NCBI GenBank assembly: GCA_028289125.1
Contig: JAQGGZ010000006.1
Location: 1 to 64,000 of the forward strand
Direction: 5' to 3'
From: Candidatus Saccharimonadota bacterium
Lineage (GTDB): Bacteria > Patescibacteriota > Saccharimonadia > Saccharimonadales > UBA4665
DNA: 64,000 nucleotides
Both the position numbers and the translations under genes were made by a program. Under the pieces are notes generated by a model. That model worked only from the letters and a program-made list of their open reading frames with translations. It was not told where the DNA came from and did not search any database. Every line of letters begins with the position of its first letter. Positions within the stretch are counted from its first letter, which is position 1. Below, one piece after another: positions 44,851 to 52,918 of this stretch.

Positions 44851-46130
44851 AATGATTCCCCGGCTTTTGCGGTAAGTTCTTCATACAGGTGGAGCATGGC
44901 GGTGTAGGTGGCGACGACGATTTTGCGATCAGGTAGCTTACAGAATGCTTGTAGAGCTTTGTCGATATCCGGCTCGACCGTCGTGACTTTAATGTCTGCA
45001 TAGTGCAAACGCAGCGCCATATCAGCCGCGCGACTACCGCTGGTGGCGGTTATCTGACGGCCTTTCAAGGGCACGAAATCGACGTCCCATAGCCACGAGA
45101 CGTCCCGGCTATCAGCGTAATTGTCGTTGATGACGATCATGGTAGCGATATCTTCAGTCAGGTAGGAGGCAAGCGTTTGGCGGAAGCTGGCCGGGTTTTT
45201 TACCAGCACCAGCTGCAGTTGGCTGCCGTTCTTGAGCGTGAATATCTCACCGCGGCCGAAGGCTGTGCCGACATTACCCAGCCAGTCGATAAGCTGGGCG
45301 GCATCGATTTCCGGCAGCAGGCTTCGTACCAGGGCGACCGCGGCTGCCGCGTTTTGGAAGTTATGTTGACCCGTCAGCTGCAGGCTCGTCTGGTAGGTCT
45401 TGCCCGCGATGGCGTAACTGGCGGTCTGGCCTTGGAAGGCGGTCAGTTCGACGTTAGGGACCAGTGGCTGCGGGTCGGCGATCGTCTGATTATCTTTGCT
45501 GCGGATAGAAACGAGCTCGTTATCACTCGGAAAGAACGACTCCAGATTAGCCGCTACACCGAAGTAACTGACGCTGATCTTAGCCGCCAGTTCACGGCCG
45601 ATCTTGGCCAGGCGCGGGTCGTTGGCATTGGTGACCACGCCCTCGGTGGCAGCGCGCATCGTGGTGCCGACAAGTTCGGCGACGACGTCAACCTCGCCGA
45701 AGCGATCAAGCTGGTCGCGGCTGACATTTAATGCCAGCACCCAGCGCGGCCGGACCTGTTTGACGAAGTGCCGGGCGTACGCTTCATCGATTTCGAATAC
45801 GGCTATGTCGTGCGGCAACTTGCCTCGCCAGTCGGCGCCGGTCAGCAGGCTGGAAACGATGCCCCGGATCAGGTTGCTCCCAGTAGGGTTGGTCAGGACT
45901 TCCTTGCCGGCGGCTTCCAGTAATTCGACGACCATCTTCGTCGTCGTGGTCTTGCCGTTAGTGCCGGTGATGACTATGACGCCTTCGGGTAATTGTTCGA
46001 CCATATCGGCGAAGTAGGAAGGGAAGAGCTTTTCGACGACGAGACCGGGCAATGCCTGACCGCCGTGGGGTCGGAATCGGGTGGCGGTTTTGACAAGTTT
46101 TCCGATGCCGGTACTGAGGGCGCGATTCAT
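44847..46130 (-). CDS. murT: Lipid II isoglutaminyl synthase, ligase subunit MurT
   Basis: A 427-residue Mur-ligase fold: P-loop VITGTNGKTTTTKMV, central DEAYARHF, and the C-terminal MurT domain (TIVINDNYADSRDVSWLWDVDF). Only one Cys is present in the whole protein, so the Cys4 zinc ribbon of Staphylococcus and Streptococcus MurT is absent. TACAAT ends 7 nt before the ATG. Confidence 0.92.
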   Translation of the reverse strand: MNRALSTGIGKLVKTATRFRPHGGQALPGLVVEKLFPSYFADMVEQLPEGVIVITGTNGKTTTTKMVVELLEAAGKEVLTNPTGSNLIRGIVSSLLTGADWRGKLPHDIAVFEIDEAYARHFVKQVRPRWVLALNVSRDQLDRFGEVDVVAELVGTTMRAATEGVVTNANDPRLAKIGRELAAKISVSYFGVAANLESFFPSDNELVSIRSKDNQTIADPQPLVPNVELTAFQGQTASYAIAGKTYQTSLQLTGQHNFQNAAAAVALVRSLLPEIDAAQLIDWLGNVGTAFGRGEIFTLKNGSQLQLVLVKNPASFRQTLASYLTEDIATMIVINDNYADSRDVSWLWDVDFVPLKGRQITATSGSRAADMALRLHYADIKVTTVEPDIDKALQAFCKLPDRKIVVATYTAMLHLYEELTAKAGESL

Positions 46131-46152
46131 AGGGTCTATTGTAGCCCATAAG

Positions 46153-46182
46153 TTGCATCAGAGGTACAGCTTCACGTAGAAT
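46153..46182 (+). promoter_or_regulatory. Promoter of tRNA-Pro(CGG)
   Basis: TTGCAT (46153-46158), 18 nt, TAGAAT (46177-46182), 14 nt before the tRNA 5' end. Confidence 0.6.
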
Positions 46183-46196
46183 ACAACCACAGGTAA

Positions 46197-46273
46197 CAGG
46201 GTGTGGCGCAGTTTGGTAGCGCGCGCGGTTCGGGATCGCGAGGTCGGAGGTTCAAATCCTCTCACCCTGACCA
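46197..46273 (+). tRNA. tRNA-Pro(CGG)
   Basis: Acceptor CAGGGTG pairs with CACCCTG. Loop TTCGGGA gives anticodon CGG. Discriminator A and CCA encoded. It is the second proline tRNA in the window. Confidence 0.95.
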
Positions 46274-46311
46274 AGTAAAAAGCCTCAGCATCAGCTGGGG
46301 CTTTTTACTTG
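46272..46311 (+). terminator. Bidirectional terminator fused to tRNA-Pro(CGG)
   Basis: CAAGTAAAAAGCCTCAGC pairs with GCTGGGGCTTTTTACTTG (one G-T pair), 4-nt loop ATCA. The left arm includes part of the tRNA CCA. Confidence 0.88.
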
Positions 46312-46325
46312 AGGAAATACGATAA

Positions 46326-46964
46326 CTACGGTCTGGTGTTGTCGAGACAACCGATGACGTAATCGTCGATCTGGCGGGCTTCTTCGGGAGACAGGGCGTG
46401 TTCTGTCGTACTGTAATCTCCAGGATTGTCGGCACTGAGCGCGTAAGTACCGACCCATTTATCGACTGCGTTGACGTAGCTGGCGTCAGCGTTATTGCAT
46501 TCAGGAGTATCAGCCGATGCAGCGTAGAACTGCTCGGTCCCATAAATATAGTTAACGGTGAGCTGTATATCCGGAGCCCCATAAGCCGGGGTATGTTGCG
46601 TGGAACAGTCATCACCCCCTTGCGGGACGAAACCCTCCGAAGTGTAACCGTCGGCCGTACCGTTCTGAGACGGACGGACGCAGTAATCGTCAAATCCGCC
46701 CCATGCGGCGGGGCGACTCAGGACCACCTGTCCGAAATCCTGGACCGCTTTCAGGTAGCGCTCTATACGATCTGGAGATGTGAGGTAGGCTTCTAAAGGA
46801 TCGGTAACGCCAGTAGCGGGTGCGGCTTCGGTGCTCGGCATGGTGGCTGTCGCCGATGAAGCTGTAGTTTCATCGGTGGGAAATGATTGATAACTCTCGC
46901 ACCCACTTAATATAGCGAGGCCCGCCGCACCGCCCACCAGTCGTAAACCTAATGACTTAGCCAT
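46326..46964 (-). CDS. Secreted lipoprotein of unknown function
   Basis: A 212-residue protein with a signal peptide and lipobox LAILSGC (Cys at about residue 27), so it should be lipid-anchored. The mature part is Ser/Thr-rich at first, then a globular domain with several Cys (DDYCVRPSQ, DDCSTQ, PECNNAD, VIGCLDN). AGAGGG lies upstream of the ATG. Confidence 0.72.
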   Translation of the reverse strand: MAKSLGLRLVGGAAGLAILSGCESYQSFPTDETTASSATATMPSTEAAPATGVTDPLEAYLTSPDRIERYLKAVQDFGQVVLSRPAAWGGFDDYCVRPSQNGTADGYTSEGFVPQGGDDCSTQHTPAYGAPDIQLTVNYIYGTEQFYAASADTPECNNADASYVNAVDKWVGTYALSADNPGDYSTTEHALSPEEARQIDDYVIGCLDNTRP

Positions 46965-47039
46965 AGAACGCGCCCTCTTTGAATAAGTATCTACTGTACG
47001 CCGCTTTTTTATCAGGTGTCAATCAAGTACAGTAAGGAT

Positions 47040-47696
47040 ATGATTTTCTACGCCGTCCTTGCTCCCGTCATCGGCGTGGCCATCTTTTTTATCGGTGAAG
47101 CCATTCGTCGTCGCTTGAAGCGCGGCAATGAGGACTCCCGTAAGCTGCTGCATGCGGTACATGGGCTGACCATAATCGCCTGGTTATTCCTGGTCGGTCA
47201 CCAGTTCATCATCGCCTTCGAGATTTTCTTTTTCGTGGCCATGTTCGTCATCAAGTACATGGCGCCACGGTTTCCGTCCGTCGTCGGGCGCATGTACAAG
47301 GTGGGCCGTGACAGCTATGGCGAATTCTTTTACCCGATTGGTGTCATCGCGGCAATCGTCATCGCTGGATCGGACTGGCTCATCGTGGCGGCCTTGCTGC
47401 AGCTGGCGTTAGCTGATTCGGTCGCGGCCATAGTCGGCAAGTCCTTCGGTAAGTCCAACAGCTACAAACTGTTCGGTGGCACGAAATCAGTCGCCGGTAC
47501 GACCGCCTTCGCCGTGACTTCAGCCATCATTTTCCTCGTCATCTTACTACCGACACAGCCGCACACGGCAGGTCTGTGGGCGGCGATCGTTATCATGCCG
47601 CTGGTAATTGCAGCCGTCGAGAATGTCAGCGTAATGGGCAGCGACAATCTGACCATCCCACTGACTGCCGCCGTACTCTTACGATTACTCGCCTAA
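47040..47696 (+). CDS. Dolichol/phytol-kinase-like membrane protein
   Basis: About 218 residues, six or more membrane helices. SRKLLHAVHG, LQLALADSVAAIVGKSFGKS and GGTKSVAGTTAF are motifs of the CTP-dependent lipid kinase family (SEC59/VTE5/DGK1, related to CdsA). The ATG at 47040 is preferred to the GTG at 47016 because TACAGT (47028-47033) ends 6 nt before it. It overlaps the convergent NUDIX gene by 4 nt. Confidence 0.78.
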   Translation: MIFYAVLAPVIGVAIFFIGEAIRRRLKRGNEDSRKLLHAVHGLTIIAWLFLVGHQFIIAFEIFFFVAMFVIKYMAPRFPSVVGRMYKVGRDSYGEFFYPIGVIAAIVIAGSDWLIVAALLQLALADSVAAIVGKSFGKSNSYKLFGGTKSVAGTTAFAVTSAIIFLVILLPTQPHTAGLWAAIVIMPLVIAAVENVSVMGSDNLTIPLTAAVLLRLLA

Positions 47697-48229
47697 ACGG
47701 AAATATAATCAATCAGCAAGCGGATGCTGTTCGCCAGATTTTCTTTGGCGGTCTCACCATCTTTCAGACGGCGCAGGAGCTCATTCGGGTTTAGCCATTC
47801 GGCTCCGCTGAAATCATCGGCGCTATAGTTGGCCGGCGCTTCGTCCATGTAAATGATGTAATCCACGGTGACGTAGGGGATGGCGCCCGGTTTCGGGTAA
47901 GTCTTACCGATTTCGCTGAACATGTCGGGTTCGACAGATAAATTCAGTTCCTCCTCGAAGCCTCGTACGATAGCTTCCAGGTAAGTCTCGCCCGAGGCGA
48001 CGTGCTCGGCGGCGCTGAAGTCCAGTCCGTTTGGGGCAATCCGTTTGCTGGCGATACGGCGGGGAATCCAGACCTCACCTTTCTTGTTGACGATCAAGGC
48101 GTGGGCAGCGCGGACGTAGCGGCCGCCGTCACGAGGCAGGTCAAACGCTTCCTCGTGGGTGATGGTGCCGATGACGGTATCTTCGGCGTCGACGAGGTCG
48201 AGGATCTCTTCGCTATAGTCGGTTGTCAT
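47693..48229 (-). CDS. NUDIX hydrolase (YfcD/IDI-like)
   Basis: A 178-residue protein of the NUDIX branch that includes isopentenyl-diphosphate isomerase and YfcD: VDAEDTVIGTITHEEAF, IPRRIASKRIAPNGLDF. The NUDIX box is GETYLEAIVRGFEEELN, with Gly where the first Glu of REUXEE is expected. The isomerase Cys motif is absent, so a hydrolase is more likely. It starts within the end of the P-type ATPase gene. Confidence 0.75.
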   Translation of the reverse strand: MTTDYSEEILDLVDAEDTVIGTITHEEAFDLPRDGGRYVRAAHALIVNKKGEVWIPRRIASKRIAPNGLDFSAAEHVASGETYLEAIVRGFEEELNLSVEPDMFSEIGKTYPKPGAIPYVTVDYIIYMDEAPANYSADDFSGAEWLNPNELLRRLKDGETAKENLANSIRLLIDYISV

Positions 48230-50058
48230 AGTTTGGACCCATGGGCGCGCAAGGCATTGAAGATGACGACGATATCGACGACTTCTTGAATCAGAGCGCC
48301 GTACAACGGTTGGAAACGGCCGGTGGCAAAGATGAGCATCAGGGCGATACTCAGACCGATGCCGATCAGGATGCTTTGCTGGGCGATACGGAACGTTCGG
48401 CGGGCGATAGCAAAAGCATCGGCGACGCGACTGATGTCATCCTGCATGATGACGACATCAGCGGATTCGCTGGCGGCCGTCGAACCCTTGGCACCGAGCG
48501 CAATACCGACTTCGGCGGCTGTTAGCACGGGTGCGTCATTCACGCCATCACCGACGAAGGCGACAGGACGTTCCTTGATGGCGTCGATGGCGTGCAGCTT
48601 ATCGGCCGGCAACGCTTCTGCCGTTACGTCACTGATGCCGAGTTGTTTGGCGATTTTTTTGGCTGTGGTCTGGTTGTCGCCGGTCACCATCAGGAACTTG
48701 CGGATGCCGAAGCCGTTCAGCCGCTGTAGGGTGGCCTTGCTGTTGTCGCGGACCTCATCATTGAAACTGATGATGCCAGCCAGCTTGTGGTCGATGGCGA
48801 CGAAGGCGGCGGTCTGCTGAACTTTCTTGATGGAAAAAGTTGGCGGAACGATGATCTCGTACTCGTCGATCATGCCGAGACGGCCGACCATGATTTGCTT
48901 GCCGCCGACCTGCGCTTGGACACCATGACCAGGAAGTTCTTTGACATGCTTGGCCTTTGTGAGCTTGATTTTCTGCTGTATCGCCTTGTTAGTGATGGCG
49001 GTCGCCAGGACATGGTTGGAGCTTTGCTCGACGGTGGCGGCAGCACTGAGGACATCAACTTTTTTGAACCCGCTGTACGTCGTGATGCCGTCGACTTCCG
49101 GCGTTCCGTGGGTCAGTGTGCCGGTCTTGTCAAAAGCGATCGTGCGGACCGCCGCCAGGCGCTCGAGGGCCGAACCGTTCTTGACGATGATGCCGTTCCT
49201 GGCTGCCCGGCTGATGCCGGAGATGACGGCGATAGGAGCCGCCAAGATCAGCGGGCAGGGTGTGGCTACGACCAGCACTTCTAGAAATCGCTCAGATTCA
49301 CCGCTGATAAGCCAGGCTCCCCCGGCGATGACGAACGCAATGATAGTGAACGGCACGCTGTAGCGGTCAGCTAAACGCACGAAAGGCGATTGGTTATCAG
49401 CGGCTTTAACTAGTTTGATGATCTGCTGATATTGGCTGTCGGCGGCCGAATGGATGGCTTTGGCGGTAATGGCGCCGTCGAGGTTGACGGTACCACTTAA
49501 CAGCTTGTCGCCTGGCTTTTTCAGCTGTGGCAGGCTTTCGCCGGTTAGGCTGGCTTCGTCGACACTGGTCGTGCCTTCGATCACTTCGCAGTCGACCGGT
49601 ACGACTTCACCCGGGCGAACTTCGATCGTGTCAGCTACTTTGACTTCTTTGACGGTGACATCGACAAAGGATTTCTTGCGTAGGACATGGGCTTTTTGGG
49701 GCGCTCGGGAGAGGAGGGCATCCAGCTCGGACTTTGCCCGGTGCTCGGCGTAATCTTCCAGCGATTCGCCGCCGGTCAACATCAGGACGATGACGATCGC
49801 GGCCCAGTACTCGCCCATGACGAGTGCCGTGATGATGGCGGTGGCTGCCAAAATGTCGACCCCATATTTGCCATTACGCAAATCCTCGACCATACCCCAG
49901 AGCAGCGGAATCAGCACGACGCTGGCGACGATGATCAGGATTATATGAGCGGCCTTATCGAAACCAGCCAAATCCAAGCCCAGCGCTACTGCTGACGAAA
50001 GTAACGCAAAACAAAATTCTTTATACCGACGGACAAACCGTAGCAATCGTTTCATCAC
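48226..50058 (-). CDS. P1B-type heavy-metal-transporting ATPase
   Basis: A 610-residue cation pump: VATPCPLILAAPIAVISG (CPx-type metal site, here Cys-Pro-Leu, as in Zn/Cd/Co pumps), FDKTGTLTHG phosphorylation loop, VTGDNQTTAKKIA and FVGDGVNDAPVL. The N-terminal metal-binding HMA domain is absent. AAGGAG precedes the ATG. Together with the downstream NUDIX gene it forms a two-gene operon. Confidence 0.93.
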   Translation of the reverse strand: MMKRLLRFVRRYKEFCFALLSSAVALGLDLAGFDKAAHIILIIVASVVLIPLLWGMVEDLRNGKYGVDILAATAIITALVMGEYWAAIVIVLMLTGGESLEDYAEHRAKSELDALLSRAPQKAHVLRKKSFVDVTVKEVKVADTIEVRPGEVVPVDCEVIEGTTSVDEASLTGESLPQLKKPGDKLLSGTVNLDGAITAKAIHSAADSQYQQIIKLVKAADNQSPFVRLADRYSVPFTIIAFVIAGGAWLISGESERFLEVLVVATPCPLILAAPIAVISGISRAARNGIIVKNGSALERLAAVRTIAFDKTGTLTHGTPEVDGITTYSGFKKVDVLSAAATVEQSSNHVLATAITNKAIQQKIKLTKAKHVKELPGHGVQAQVGGKQIMVGRLGMIDEYEIIVPPTFSIKKVQQTAAFVAIDHKLAGIISFNDEVRDNSKATLQRLNGFGIRKFLMVTGDNQTTAKKIAKQLGISDVTAEALPADKLHAIDAIKERPVAFVGDGVNDAPVLTAAEVGIALGAKGSTAASESADVVIMQDDISRVADAFAIARRTFRIAQQSILIGIGLSIALMLIFATGRFQPLYGALIQEVVDIVVIFNALRAHGSKL

Positions 50059-50107
50059 AAGCTCCTTTATCGTTAGTACAAGTATAACAAAGCGTTGCTT
50101 TATTCAG

Positions 50108-50809
50108 TCACGACTGCAAGAATCGGCAGATAGTCTCGACGTAAGCCTGATTCGCGCCATTCTTGAAAAGATCATCGTTCAGACTGTGCTCCAGATCGGG
50201 AGCCAGGAATTTCTGAGCGTGGAAAGCCTCGATATACGAATCGCTCGCTGTCGCCGGAACGAGGTCGTCGCGTCCGTGCACCATCACAAGCGTCGGCGGA
50301 GGGGCCTTATGGTCTTGTAATAGCGGATTATCACGGAGGGCTCCGGTGTCGTGACGGTAGACGTTACGGGTCCAGCCGACATCGATTTCGCCCCACAAAG
50401 TATAAAAATCTTCTGGTTGATAGATGGCCGGTGCGCAGAGTACCAGATGCTGAACCTGCCGTTGCTGACTCAAAGTGGCCGCCAGGTAACTCCCATAACT
50501 TGAACCCATGAGGCTGATCGAAGCGTTTGGGCGCTCCTTGCGCAGCTGGTCATACACGTTCACGGCTTCAAGCAGGTGCTGTGCCGGACGTGTGTCATCC
50601 AGATGGAACGGACTGTCGCCGTGTCCGCTGTAATCGAAACAGACGATGCTGAGACCGGTTTGGTCAGCGATCTTCGTCAGCATTTCACGGTAATGCGTGC
50701 GGCTCGCCGTCCAGCCGATCAGGAAGATGAGAATACGTTCGGAGTCGCGCGGATACCAGTCCGCTGCCAGTGAGTAACCGGGGCAGTCGAACGTAACCTG
50801 CTCAATCAA
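50108..50809 (-). CDS. Alpha/beta hydrolase
   Basis: A 233-residue hydrolase: nucleophile elbow LMGSSYGSYLA, acid in VHGRDDLVPA, His in DLEHSLND. A conserved FDYSGHGDS oxyanion segment is present. Substrate unknown. It overlaps the upstream DUF4239-like gene by 8 nt, so the two are cotranscribed. Confidence 0.82.
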   Translation of the reverse strand: MIEQVTFDCPGYSLAADWYPRDSERILIFLIGWTASRTHYREMLTKIADQTGLSIVCFDYSGHGDSPFHLDDTRPAQHLLEAVNVYDQLRKERPNASISLMGSSYGSYLAATLSQQRQVQHLVLCAPAIYQPEDFYTLWGEIDVGWTRNVYRHDTGALRDNPLLQDHKAPPPTLVMVHGRDDLVPATASDSYIEAFHAQKFLAPDLEHSLNDDLFKNGANQAYVETICRFLQS

Positions 50810-51527
50810 TGCTGTAGTACCGTGTCTGCAACAGACGTTGATATGGTTTCCAGGCGTCGTGAGCCCGCTTGTGGGTCAGGGTGCTAAGCTTGACGACGAT
50901 TACGACGAGCATCGTCAGGCCGGCGGCGAGCAGACCGGCGATTATACGGTAAATCACCTCGTCACCCGTTTTAATGGTCAATATGAAACCAGTGGTGATG
51001 CCATACAGGACCAGCATGATTATCCATTCATGGCTGAAAATCTTGTTGGCGAGCAACATTGAGAACTGGGTGCGGTTTTGCTGGTTCTTCACGAGCTTTT
51101 CAAGCAATGATTTTATTTCAGCTTCATTGTCCCCTGAGTAGCTGACGCAGAAACCGATAAGGCTTTCATACTGCTTTTCGCCTTGGCCGGGCCGGCGCTG
51201 CTTCGAGCAAGTCTTCAGGTAGTCATCGAATGCGGTCTGCAGGCCGTTGCGTAATTCGGTCGGTAAGTTCTTCAGACTTAATGCCATTTCAAAGATGGCG
51301 TTCGCTTCGCTGCGGGCGGTCCGATGCAGATCATCGATGCGGGCTTTCTGTGAAGTCAGAATCGGGGCGAGGTAAAAACCGTATAAGAACGAGTTGACCG
51401 AGAACAGCGTCAGCGCGCCACTGCTGAACGTAGTTTTAGGCAGTACGAAGACTAGTACCAGGAACAGCAATAGGAAGAACATAAAATAAGTGGTAAGCCG
51501 GATACGGATAAGGAAGAATTGGCGCAT
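50802..51527 (-). CDS. Bestrophin-like (DUF4239-type) membrane protein
   Basis: A 241-residue protein with two N-terminal and two C-terminal membrane helices enclosing a cytoplasmic helical domain (about residues 55-165), the arrangement of DUF4239. TTATAC ends 6 nt before the ATG, a likely leaderless start. Confidence 0.68.
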   Translation of the reverse strand: MRQFFLIRIRLTTYFMFFLLLFLVLVFVLPKTTFSSGALTLFSVNSFLYGFYLAPILTSQKARIDDLHRTARSEANAIFEMALSLKNLPTELRNGLQTAFDDYLKTCSKQRRPGQGEKQYESLIGFCVSYSGDNEAEIKSLLEKLVKNQQNRTQFSMLLANKIFSHEWIIMLVLYGITTGFILTIKTGDEVIYRIIAGLLAAGLTMLVVIVVKLSTLTHKRAHDAWKPYQRLLQTRYYSID

Positions 51528-51566
51528 TACTACGTATAATAAAGCACAACCATAAAATATGACAAA

Positions 51567-52313
51567 TTACTTCACTGCCAAGAACGCCAGCATGCGTGCC
51601 AAATCACGTGGGCGGGACAGGAACGGTGAATGGCCGCCGGGTAAGATATAGGGATCGACGCCCAGGAACTCGCGTGCGGCCAATCTGGACCAATCCGGAC
51701 GCACCATCCGATCTTCGGTACAGACGATGTAATCCTGGGGGATGCGCGGCCAGCGGTCAAGCGTCGGTTCAACAACCGGCCGACGTTGTGGGCGGAGATG
51801 ACGGATAGCCTCCACGACCAGCTTGTGATCGGATACGTCATGATAAAGGAACTGGACAGCCCGGCTCCGGTCAAACTCGGTCATATCCGGGCCGAGATCG
51901 GGTCGCCTGACAATCGCTGCCCGGGAGGCAGGCGAATGACGGGGTATCGTCGTATGATGCGCTTCCAACGGACCGAAAGCCTGCAAAGTCTGCGGCTCAA
52001 ATGAGGCAGCTAAGAATATCATCTGTCGGAATGGCCCTTCGCCCGTCCGCGGATCATTGAGGAGATTCACGGCCCGTGGTCCGTAGTTGCCGGCGCGAGA
52101 GTGAAATATGCCGACCAGGTTGTCACGGCCGGCTAAGGAGTCAGCTACGGCCTGCCCGTAGTCGTTCAAATCTTTGGTAGGGTCATCAACGGGTACGTCC
52201 ATCGCCACGGAGTCATAGCCCAGCTCATCAAGCTCAGTTTGCAACCGCTGCATGCACCAGGCGTCATGCCAGGGTCCATGCACTAAAGCGAATGTTGGCG
52301 GACGATCACGCAT
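51567..52313 (-). CDS. Alpha/beta hydrolase (esterase-like)
   Basis: About 248 residues. ALVHGPWHDAW (oxyanion region), FHSRAGNYGPR (nucleophile Ser) and PGGHSPFLSRP (His) follow the esterase/hydroxynitrile lyase-like pattern. The ATG at 52313 is chosen because TATCAT (52325-52320) ends 6 nt before it; a longer in-frame start at 52349 precedes the promoter. Confidence 0.8.
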   Translation of the reverse strand: MRDRPPTFALVHGPWHDAWCMQRLQTELDELGYDSVAMDVPVDDPTKDLNDYGQAVADSLAGRDNLVGIFHSRAGNYGPRAVNLLNDPRTGEGPFRQMIFLAASFEPQTLQAFGPLEAHHTTIPRHSPASRAAIVRRPDLGPDMTEFDRSRAVQFLYHDVSDHKLVVEAIRHLRPQRRPVVEPTLDRWPRIPQDYIVCTEDRMVRPDWSRLAAREFLGVDPYILPGGHSPFLSRPRDLARMLAFLAVK

Positions 52314-52364
52314 ATGTCTATGATATAAACCAGACAGGTAAAAAATCAAATAAGATTATCGATG

Positions 52365-52390
52365 TGAAACTTTTAGGTAATTTGAACGTA
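52365..52390 (+). promoter_or_regulatory. ECF-type promoter, probably autoregulatory
   Basis: TGAAAC (52365-52370), 16 nt, CGTA (52387-52390): the GAAC-type -35 and CGT-type -10 of ECF sigma promoters, directly upstream of an ECF sigma gene. A TATAGT (52389-52394) 5 nt before the ATG could be an alternative housekeeping -10. Confidence 0.55.
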
Positions 52391-52399
52391 TAGTTAGAT

Positions 52400-52918
52400 A
52401 TGATGCAAGAAGCAGCTATCATCCAAGCCGTCATCGAAGGCAAGAATGGCTACGCCGAGCTGGTGGAGCGCTACCATGTCGGGCTGATAATTCATTGCGA
52501 ACGGCTCGTCGGTGACCGTACCGACGCTGAAGACGTCGCGCAAGAGGCGTTCGTCAAAGCTTACTTGAATCTCAAAAATTATGATGCTGACAAAGCCCGT
52601 TTTTCGACTTGGTTGTATAAGATCGCGACTAATCTAGCCATTGACTATCTGCGTAAGGAACGTCGCATCAGTCACGAAGCCGATGTCGAAACGCTGGCAG
52701 AGCTGTCCATGCCGACCCAGGTAGAATTGGCCGAGCGCAATGAACTACGGGCGATCGTGGCCGCGCTTGAGCCGCCGGCGTACAAACAGGTCATCGAAGG
52801 TTATTACTGGCAAGGCAAAAGCTACCAAGAGCTGGCAGAGGAGTTACGAGTGCCGCTCAACACGGTGCGGACTTGGATACACCGCGCCAAAGAGCAACTT
52901 AAGGAGCAGTTAGTATGA
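52400..52918 (+). CDS. ECF-family RNA polymerase sigma factor
   Basis: A 172-residue group 4 sigma factor: region 2 (DRTDAEDVAQEAFVKAYLNL, FSTWLYKIATNLAID) and region 4 (GYYWQGKSYQELAEELRV, LNTVRTWIHRAKEQL). Region 3 is absent, as expected. It overlaps the next gene by 4 nt (ATGA), the usual coupling of an ECF sigma with its regulator. Confidence 0.95.
   Translation: MMQEAAIIQAVIEGKNGYAELVERYHVGLIIHCERLVGDRTDAEDVAQEAFVKAYLNLKNYDADKARFSTWLYKIATNLAIDYLRKERRISHEADVETLAELSMPTQVELAERNELRAIVAALEPPAYKQVIEGYYWQGKSYQELAEELRVPLNTVRTWIHRAKEQLKEQLV

Noticed and set aside
47693-48229. Isopentenyl-diphosphate isomerase
   Set aside because: Overall resemblance is real, but the catalytic Cys motif is absent and the NUDIX box is altered, so it was called a YfcD-like hydrolase.
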